A stretch of DNA of 64,000 bases from Mesostigma viride (Eukaryota > Streptophyta > Mesostigmatophyceae > Mesostigmatales > Mesostigmataceae). The notes under the pieces are model-generated. The model was given only the letters and a program-made list of their open reading frames with translations, did not search any database and was not told where the DNA came from. Position numbers and translations under genes: made by a program. Positions 55,789-64,000 of the stretch are shown here, one piece after another; the first letter of the stretch is position 1; each line of letters opens with the position of its first letter. The stretch covers positions 692,653 to 756,652 of the forward strand of contig RPFO01000156.1 of NCBI GenBank assembly GCA_009746045.1, written 5' to 3'.

Positions 55789-56736
55789 CTGAGTGCACCA
55801 CCCACGAAAGTTAGCAAGCAAAACCAAACGGGACAGCGTCCACAATTGAAGAATGCGATGATGTCAGAATAATCTCAGGAACAGAGCAGGCTCGTGCAGC
55901 AAGCCCTCAACAGGAAGCATTGTGGTGGCTGGTCCATGCATGCATTCAAGCTGGGCTCTCAAGGCAAAGAACTGCAGGGAGGTGAGAACCGCGCACGATG
56001 GTGCTCGTCCCACAATGTCCACCACTGTCAGTAGTAGCGATCGTTAAGCCTGCCGTTTGGGAACGGAATTTATATTGAAACTCTCCAAGAAACACATAGT
56101 CGACAGAGAAAAGAGAAAAGGGGGTGGTTCGGGAAGGTATGAGTTTTCCATGTTCCCGCTTTGACAAACATGCTTCAATGGTAACGGAAACAATCTGAAG
56201 AAAATTAGAAACGCGAAATGTGCAGCTTAGCTTGGTGCTACTAACTGTTCGCATGTCCTAGACAAGCCCAGCCTCGGGCAGGACGCTGGCCATCGCTGCA
56301 ACGGCCAGGAGACATTGCCTCAGGTGCTGTCATAAAAACTCCACGGATTCACTCCCTGCCACTCACATAGCCCACTCACCAACCCGCACAGCCCAAGTTC
56401 TGACTGTTGTCAGAGGGGAGGCAGGGCAAAATTTAAGCTACAGGTAGAGCCTCAAGAAAAGAGCACTCCATAGCTTACACATGACACAAGAGGAGAGCGT
56501 TGTTCTGAAATCGTCAAATCTGTTAATTTACAATAATTTACAACATGCACACCAAGCTTTGCTGCGTGCGTCTCTGATGGGTAAATGTCGGCTTTACGAA
56601 GAACGTGATGCAAGCAGACCCTTGGTATAAAAGGTACTCCATTGGAGGTCTGCCTTTTCTTGTTGGTTTCCTGCTCACCATGGTTCAAGACTATTTTAAG
56701 ACTAGGTGGCGTACAGCCTAGCTCCATGAAACGGAC

Positions 56737-56838
56737 CTCAACGACCTTGCCATCCTTGTCCGCACCGTTGGACAGCAGGTGCTGCACCACCGCCAGGTGG
56801 CCCTTCCTTGATGCGAAATGAAGCGGGGTCCACTCAAG
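56737..56838 (-). CDS. ankyrin exon 26
   Basis: 102 bp, 34 aa. LEWTPLHFASRKGHLAVVQH, then LLSNGADKDGKVVE. Donor GTCCGT. One extra codon near the end. Confidence 0.9.
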
Positions 56839-58755
56839 CTGACCATGATCCATGAGACAACCAATGCAGGCCAGAAATCATGATGAAGCTCATTCATGTG
56901 CATGAAGGCTGCAACCCACCAAAATCCACAACTGGGTGCAGACATGTCAGGCAGTCACGGGAACAAAGTAGGCATGCGCAGCGCAAGCGGCAAGCTCACG
57001 ACATTCGGTTTTCTCTGAAAGTAGTTTAATAAACGCATGCGGGAAAGATAGGCCGCTATGCCTTGGCGTGCGATGGGGAAGGCTGCTTTTGAAATGGGTT
57101 GACTTATCCGATGATACAAAGGGTTCAGCCGCTTGCCTGATTCTTTTCTAAAAGACCCGGTCTTTTATAAGGGTCGGCGGTTATTAATTAGTGGTCCGAA
57201 AATACATAGTAGGCATTAAACGACTTGATTAGAAGGATTCGTAATTAATTATTACTGCGGAGCAACCATGTTGTTAGGGACCTATGCGTTGGCTGGGCTC
57301 TTAACCAATCTGAGTTACGAAGTGTTGCTAGTAAGTCGTTATTAAGCTTATAGTGGATTCGGATCGGCTCTAAGGGATAGTGGTCGAGATTCGTGGCTGT
57401 TTGTTGTGAGGACCCTGTGTACTATAGACAAGTCGGTAGAGTTAGCGTGCTTGACTTGGTAGTGTCTGAGTACGACTATTAGTGGCGTGTTCAGCACATA
57501 TCAGGCCAGTGCGTGGCGCATGCCGGTTTAGGATGATGTCAGCTTGTGTGTCGGCGGACCATGCCGTAAGCAGGCTAGGCAAGCAATGATCCGCCATTGC
57601 TTTCTTTCCCTCCCTCCCACCCTGGAGGCTTCTTGCTTCCGCGTGCGGACTGAGAAACCTTAGGACCACTGTAAATGCTGCATTTGCGGCAGGGCTCAAC
57701 TTATTGTAACAATCAAATGCTGGTCTTCTTGGGAGCTAAGTGGTCTTAAGAAATGTACACAGAGGCTACTGCACGAAAGAGCGCTGGCTGGCCTTTGCAG
57801 GCAAGGACCTACGAGTGGCTGCTAACAGCCTAGTTGTGTTCGAATGCTCCACCAGCATCCACACTCTGATATGCTGGCAATATTGTATGGTGCTGTTTGG
57901 GGTGGATAGACTCTCGCATGGACAACTCGATTTACCATACTAGAAGAACATCAACAGAGGGTAGGTTGAGAGGGGATGGTCCTCGCATGCATGGGCAGTG
58001 ACAGTGAAAGATTCCCTGTTAAAAAGTAAGGATCTATAAAGTGAAGACCCTTCATGCTTGCTGCCTGGCCATGTGTGCACCAAGGGCGAGGCCTGCTGCA
58101 AGACTCTGGCCACCCTTGCTTCTGGCAGCTTTGCCATGATAAGGGCTGCGTGGAGGATACATGGGCAAGATTTATGCTGCTCGACACAGTAGACTCATCA
58201 CTCATTACCTATTTATTCACAGTTTGTAGCATAACGCTGCTCATAGATATTAAGCTGTACAAAGTATACAAGGCCAGCGGAAACTTGACACCCCCCCCCC
58301 AAAGGCAGCGTTTGGCATTGCCACGGAAGTTAGCATCCAAAATAAAACTTATATTGTTACGATTTCAAGTCAATGCCATTGTTTCCGTTAGAATTTGCAG
58401 AGTCTTGCCATGGCAGGCACGCCTTGCCTGACAGCGAGAAGCGATAGCCTAAGTTACCCAAATGGATTTCTCAGGAGCCAGCACTTAACTATAGTCAGCT
58501 CTTTCTGGCCAGCAAGGGCAACTCCAAAGGATCCTGTCAGCCCTGTTCCATGCAATCACCATCTTGAGAAAAGAAAGGCTCTTGCGTCTGCAGTCTGTTT
58601 CAAAGGGGCAGCCCATTGCTGGTGAGGGGCCTACGGTTGGTACCGCCGTGGACATGTCCCTAGCTATCTTCCACAGGCCCTGCTCCAGCACAACGCGACA
58701 TCATGAATAGAACCCCATCGAGGAAGGGCTACAAGGTGTGAAAAAACAAACAAAC
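56839..58755. other. intron of 1.9 kb, nothing recognised
   Basis: 56965-57000 has a trace of the recurrent block (GGCATGCGCAGCG...GGCAAGCTCACGAC). No gene, repeat or RNA recognised in the rest. Confidence 0.5.
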
Positions 58756-58854
58756 CTTGTTCTGGGCGTCAGTGTTTGCGCCGACGGACAACAAGTGCTG
58801 GACCACTGGCAGATGGCCCTCCCCTGACGCATAATGCAACGGGGTATGTGCGTT
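58756..58854 (-). CDS. ankyrin exon 27
   Basis: 99 bp. NAHTPLHYASGEGHLPVVQH, then LLSVGANTDAQNK. Donor GTTTGT. Confidence 0.92.
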
Positions 58855-59990
58855 CTGGGCAGCATCCACAAATGCACGTAGAATCCAACATTTCAAAATC
58901 CGCAATTGCGGGAGGGCTTGTCAAAACTTGCAGGGAGTCAAGCAGGCCTGCACGCAGCGAATGGCCAAGCTGCACATGGTGGCTCTGGACATGAAAATTC
59001 TTCTTGGGTGCCACAGCTACTGTAGACAAGCCGCACACTTCTACCATGCCAGATATAATCCTTTTCTTTAACCAGCCAATGGCCTTTTCTTCAAACTGCC
59101 AGTTTTGGCGGCTATGTTCCTGCGTGCATGATGACTCCATCTATGACTCTTTCTGATGATAAACTACATTGAACGCTCATCCGGCTGAGAATTTAAAACT
59201 TCAATCTTACAGTAAATCTCAAAAGGTTTCCCTCTCGCTGAGGCCTAGTGACCAGCAGCCTGTTTAGCTGGCGCTTGATCAATCCGTACTTCAAGAGACT
59301 TTGCCAGTGCCATTGATCAAACCCTCTTAGCGAGGGCCAGAAAGGACTCACGAGGTGACAATCGAGGGTTTTATGGCCTGAGCTAACCTGAGATGACCCA
59401 CTCCTATGATTCAGTGGGAAGTCCCGGATTGGCTGTGACAGGATTATGGACTATTTTTAGGGTTTGATTGCTGGGAAAGGGATCCCGCAAGTTACGACTT
59501 ACGATCATTGGACGGTTGGACTGTTGAACGCACCAGGAGTATGGACCAGGCTATTACACGTAATTCTCATGCAGTCGCGTTATAAATGGCAATGCTCTGT
59601 ATGCAGCATTTCATCGCAGCAACTGATGCATTCCTATTTCCCACTCTTTGACAGGCTATCAGAGAGTGACTCATTGCTACCAACCCTAAATTCACTGTAA
59701 TGCCTTCTTCGTGGCTTCCAAGGCTTAAGCTTGGGTAGAGGGACCTTCACGTAGTGATGAAGATTTGGGAGCAGAATCACTCTAGAAGGAAACACGGCCA
59801 GGGAATTCAACACAGGCATTTACAAGTACACAATGAGGAGGGCCTCTAGCTTAGACTGCCATTAAGTATATAGTAGCCCTTACACAGGAGCATCGATGGC
59901 ATGAAGTTGAGAATCTTGCATGCTTAATTACTACTGCGAAACATGTTTAAATAGCGCACAGATGTTGCGCACATGTAAGGCTGAACTGAC

Positions 59991-60086
59991 CTTGCCCAGA
60001 GCGTCCTTGTCTGCGCCCATGGCGATGAGCAGCCGCACAAACTCCAGATCGCCCTCCATTGCTACTATGTGCAGAGGGGAATCACG
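59991..60086 (-). CDS. ankyrin exon 28
   Basis: 96 bp, 32 aa. RDSPLHIVAMEGDLEFVRLL, then IAMGADKDALGK. Donor GTCAGT. The most diverged of the GADK-type repeats and the first after variant exon 29, so possibly the first repeat of the middle block. Confidence 0.85.
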
Positions 60087-60759
60087 CTGGAGGCAGCAGC
60101 ACATGTGTGTGTGCGGGTTTGGGCCCAAATGTCGAGCCATGACACGTAAACAAACAAAACCGGCAAGGATCCTCATGGACCCACCATAGTTCCACGTCAG
60201 TACTATTGAAGAGGAACTGCCGGCAACGTGGCACGGCATCCAACATGCAGGCCTGCGTTCCAACATGATTCCGTGCCACAGCTTGATGTCTAGCAATATT
60301 GGCAGAACATCTAGCTCTCGCCAGCGGTAGCAATTGCCGTTTGCTCTCTCCTTGCTGAACTGCCCTTGACTTCCAACCATGGAAAAACACTAGTGGCATG
60401 TCTTCCAAGTCCAAGCACTAGTGGCATGTCTTCCAAGTCCAAGCATCAAGTTCGGCAAAGCCTTCACCAGCAGGTACGTAAGTTGCATTCTTGGTTCTCT
60501 CTGGCATTGGGGGTTCTCTCATTACGCGGAAGAGCTCTTTCGTAGTGCCAGCCCACGGGTCAACAGTGAAATGGTTTCGGAAAATAGTGTTTGCAGCACT
60601 CCTTCATCATAAAAGCGAACAAGATCTACTAGCTATTGTGCTGTCCTTATTGGCAGGAAAGTGGAACTAGCTAGTTGAAGCTGGGTGATATCTGGTGACG
60701 CCAAGCTTGCTGACACACTCATGAAGCCAAAAATGCATTTAAAAACATGATAAACTCAC

Positions 60760-60894
60760 GGCCTTCGAGAAAAACTCCAGGGCCACAAAGGCACCCACCG
60801 TTTGTTCCCTCACTACAGCGCCTGCCTCACGCAAGAACTTGGCCACGTCCACCTCCTCTTTTTCCTCGACAACCTCCAGAGGCGTCCTTCCCTT
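60760..60894 (-). CDS. ankyrin exon 29 (variant, TPLEVVEE type)
   Basis: 135 bp, 45 aa. KGRTPLEVVEEKEEVDVAKF, then LREAGAVVREQTVGAFVALE and FFSKA. Canonical donor GTGAGT. Shares FLREAG with exon 1. The longest exon; an extended helical tail fits a C-terminal cap. Confidence 0.85.
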
Positions 60895-61849
60895 CTGTTC
60901 TTGTTTGGGCACGAGGCAGACCAGAGCAGACCAGCATGGCATCAGGTGTGTGATCCATGGAAGGCAACGGCCTAGTTAATGCCAGCATGAAGCAGGGAGC
61001 TCCAAGGAATTATGATAGAAAATCGAGATAATATTTATTTCTAAGAACATGCTTTTCAAGGAATCACTGGCCAACCTGGTCCATCTTACGAACGAACCAG
61101 TCTCGCCCTCTTGAACCAGTCCATGCTGACCTTTGGTCACTTTCAGAAAGGGATACTGTACGTATCTCTGACCGTGATCGAGTCGAGTTCTTGCCGTCGG
61201 TATTTAGTGCCAGCAAGCTCATCACAGTGGCAGCTGTTGCCCAGCCCTACCATTACCAGTCTGCTGGCAGCGGGTCTGCATGCTGGGCAATGTCTAGTTG
61301 CTACTTGTTCTATTGTCTGTTGTTGATTGATGGACCACGTCTGTAAGGACGTTACCACAAGATGTGGATGCTCTGTTGGCAGCTGCAAAATCAGCCAACT
61401 ACATCCTTGTTACAACACCTTTCAACTACAAAGATCCAGAGCTTGGGAGCATGTCAGCCTTTGTTTTCTAGCCATCGCGCCATTTACGATTATGGTCGGA
61501 AATCTGGCTATTGCGTAGTAGAAAAATGAGATGACCACCAAACATGTTCATCTCTCAACGAACTGTTCTCAGCAAATGCTGTTTTGGGGGGCAGCCTGGA
61601 GCGTATTTTGAATGGATCCTTCATAGAGCATGCTGGTGAATGAAGGTGTGACATGACTATTAATCCACCTACCGACGGCACCCATGGCTCCCACAAAGTC
61701 GCTGCCTATCCTCCTGCTCACTCTCCGCCACATATTAGTATATTACTACCATATGTATTATAGCTTGCTCCTATATCATCATGGGATCCTTTGAGTGCGA
61801 AACAGCTATATGTGATGCGGGGCTCAAGCTTAAGAACGATGAAGCCTAC

Positions 61850-61948
61850 CTTATCCTTGACATCCTTGTCCACGCCGCTAAACACAAGGTATTGGACCAC
61901 CGCCAGGCGACCCATCCTTGATGCCCAGTGCAGCGGGGTCCGCCCACC
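61850..61948 (-). CDS. ankyrin exon 30
   Basis: 99 bp. GGRTPLHWASRMGRLAVVQY, then LVFSGVDKDVKDK. Donor GTAGGC. Confidence 0.92.
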
Positions 61949-62835
61949 CTGAACATGGGAGTCACACAAGCGACCGCATGCATACAAACAAGAAAAAGAA
62001 CCACAGCGACAGAATTAAGGCGCCAGAGATTACGGATCGCAATGCAAGCGGCAAGCTTGTAAGAAATGGTGCCACCAGGACTGGGTCATGCGTGCCCAAA
62101 AGCTGGGGTCTTTAGGCAAGCATCTGCTAGTATCTGCTGCCAATCTTACAAAGTGTGCCCACAGAGAAATTATGATGCATTTTGGGCAGAAATTGACAAG
62201 CATAGAATCCTGCAAACACGAATACTAGGGAAGAGAAGGAAAAACGAACACACTGAGCTTGCAGACCATTTCTCTTCAGGGTGTGCATGCGGCAACTAGT
62301 GCACACGCAGTAATTACAGACAATAGCGTGGTATCAAACCTAGAGGGGGGGGCAGAATAGGCACGGCCGGCTGCGAGATGTTGTCAGGCCAACCTCACTG
62401 CTCAAGATGTGGCCTAAAGCATGATTGCCTAGGACAACTACAAGGAGCCTCCCTACTCCTCAAACACTTGCTCAACAGCCAATGTGTAATGTATCTCATG
62501 TACTGAGTCCTTAGGCCGCTAGCCACAATGTGCGGGCTAGCCAGATTCTGTGTGCTTCTGGCTACATGTGCGCGCTGTACCACGACAAGTTAACTGCAAG
62601 CAGAACTCTGGAAATAGAATATTAAAAGGTCATTAAAAAGCAGCTATAATGCCGCAAAAACTCCAGTGAACTTGAGAGGTGTAGTCCCGAGCCGCACTGC
62701 ACCGCAAAAATGTGCTGCGACCACTTGGTTCTCAATTTGGTAACCAAGTGGTCGCAGCATATCTCCTGGTTTACCGCATATTTCCTGGTTTAACCCATGC
62801 AAATCAAGGGCACAGAGGACAAGGAAATGGGTTAC

Positions 62836-62940
62836 CTTGTCTTTGGCATCCTTGATTGCACCGCGGGATGCCATCATAAGGTGCTGGACTACGGCCAGAC
62901 GACCGTCCCTTGACGCATGATGGAGCGGGGTCCACCCAGC
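62836..62940 (-). CDS. ankyrin exon 31
   Basis: 105 bp, 35 aa. AGWTPLHHASRDGRLAVVQH, then LMMASRGAIKDAKDK. Donor GTAACC. Two extra residues replace the usual SSGADK turn with ASRGAIK. Confidence 0.88.
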
Positions 62941-63121
62941 CTGAAACAGACGCCACAAGGGTGCCCGTGACGCATAGCAGTATAGTACGCACCTCTGCAC
63001 AGACATGTCAGCGACCGTTAGCGTTACGCGGCCACCACATAGCAATGATCGAGGAAGGGCAGTCTCCAACATCTGGTTGGAAATATGTATGATAGAAGGT
63101 TGGGTGACATCTACACAGCCG

Positions 63122-63421
63122 CCAACAAGCTACCCCTGGTCGTTTGAGCAGATAGAGGACCCCGCAACCATCCAACAAGCTACCCCTGGTCGTTTGAGCA
63201 GATAGAGGACCCCGCAACCATCCAACAAGCTACCCCTGGTCGTTTGAGCGGATAGAGGACCCCGCAACCATCCAACAAGCTACCCCTGGTCGTTTGAGCA
63301 GATAGAGGACCCCGCAACCATCCAACAAGCTACCTCTGGTCGTTTGAGCAGATAGAGGACCCCGCAACCATCCAACAAGCTACCCCTGGTCGTTTGAGCA
63401 GATAGAGGACCCCGCAACCAT
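63122..63421. repeat. 50-bp minisatellite, six copies
   Basis: Unit CCAACAAGCTACCCCTGGTC onward, starts 63122, 63172, 63222, 63272, 63322, 63372; two single-base variants. In the intron between exons 31 and 32. Confidence 0.97.
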
Positions 63422-63664
63422 ACACTCCCACCAGAGGTCAGCAGTTGCTGTCCTGCCCCAGAAGCTGCCCTTCTAAACAAACAGCTCAAGCCATGTTTAC
63501 TCTTCAAACACTATACCTTGCCAAGAACCTCTTATAGTCTCCCACTAGCAATCATACGTTCGCCATAATCATCTGAAGGATCTGGCTAAGCCTGCTCCAG
63601 CTTCCAAGCTCGATGCCCGCTACTATCTTTATCCTAGTTTTCATTCCGCACTTGTGCTGTCAAG

Positions 63665-63753
63665 TCTTTTCATCTCATCTCCATCCGCCGTCTTAACATG
63701 AGGATTATGAGGATTATGCTCACGTAACGCAGTCACATGCTATTACTTAGTTT
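63665..63753 (+). mobile_element. 5'-truncated LINE 3'-end scrap with 13-bp target duplication
   Basis: TTGTGCTGTCAAG flanks it at 63652-63664 and 63754-63766. The insert of about 89 bases ends with ATGAGGATTATGCTCACGTA, ACGCAGTCACATG and CTATTA, the terminal hairpin motif of the LINE family seen at 5.6 and 13.7 kb, with mutations in the stem. Confidence 0.8.
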
Positions 63754-63833
63754 TTGTGCTGTCAAGCCCCATCAATCAGCCCTTGAGAAGAAAACAATGC
63801 GACAGTACAGGTACCAACAAATGAACGACGGAC

Positions 63834-63932
63834 CTTATTCCTGGCATGCATGTCAGCACCGCTGGACACCAGGAGCTCGACCACCGCCAGATGGCCTTCC
63901 CGCGATGCCAGGTGTAGCGGGGTGATCCCATC
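63834..63932 (-). CDS. ankyrin exon 32
   Basis: 99 bp. DGITPLHLASREGHLAVVEL, then LVSSGADMHARNK. Donor GTCCGT; the only TAG acceptor (GTTTAG). Highest-coordinate exon in the window; the array probably continues to the right. Confidence 0.9.
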
Positions 63933-64000
63933 CTAAACCCAGCAGCCGCACAAGCAAGCACATCCACATGAATCTCCAAACCATATCGAAACCCGCAAAT

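Overview
Eukaryotic nuclear DNA, probably from an alga or other protist. The signs are a TFIID TAF1 gene with a plant-style ubiquitin-like domain, GT-AG introns of about 0.5-5 kb, LINEs, Mutator-like DNA transposons and abundant microsatellites. A heterokont (brown-alga-like) source is plausible because one repeat per exon is known there for LRR and TPR genes, but nothing here settles the lineage.

Layout: 1-3.7 kb is the 3' part of a GC-rich, intronless TAF1 gene on the plus strand, split into two frames at a G-run. 4.2-13.8 kb is a graveyard of nested LINE fragments on both strands, one of them cut by a 1.7-kb TIR transposon with a TTAG target duplication. 14.35-18.22 kb (minus) and 22.02-26.42 kb (plus) are two near-identical Mutator-like elements in inverted orientation, encoding AT-hook, DDE-transposase and PHD-finger segments.

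From 18.9 to 63.9 kb the minus strand carries 32 ankyrin-repeat exons. Each encodes essentially one repeat. All 32 have lengths divisible by three, 24 are exactly 99 bp, and all are bounded by AG/GT in phase 0. Three variant exons (TPLELAEE type) divide the array into at least three tandem blocks. The first and last exons of these genes were not found, and the array runs off the right edge. Its introns hold the right-hand Mutator-like copy, an orphan 523-codon frame (27.1-28.6 kb), a lipase-like gene fossil with a 70-bp tandem repeat (32.2-33.0 kb), a foldback (33.4-33.9 kb), and minisatellites, several of which abut or duplicate 5' splice sites.

The strongest candidate for an undescribed system is this ankyrin cassette array. 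Any exon can in principle be skipped, swapped or duplicated without changing frame, block duplications are visible, and the residues that differ between repeats fall at known ankyrin ligand-contact positions. This suggests a diversifying recognition repertoire. Function, expression and splicing cannot be read from the sequence.
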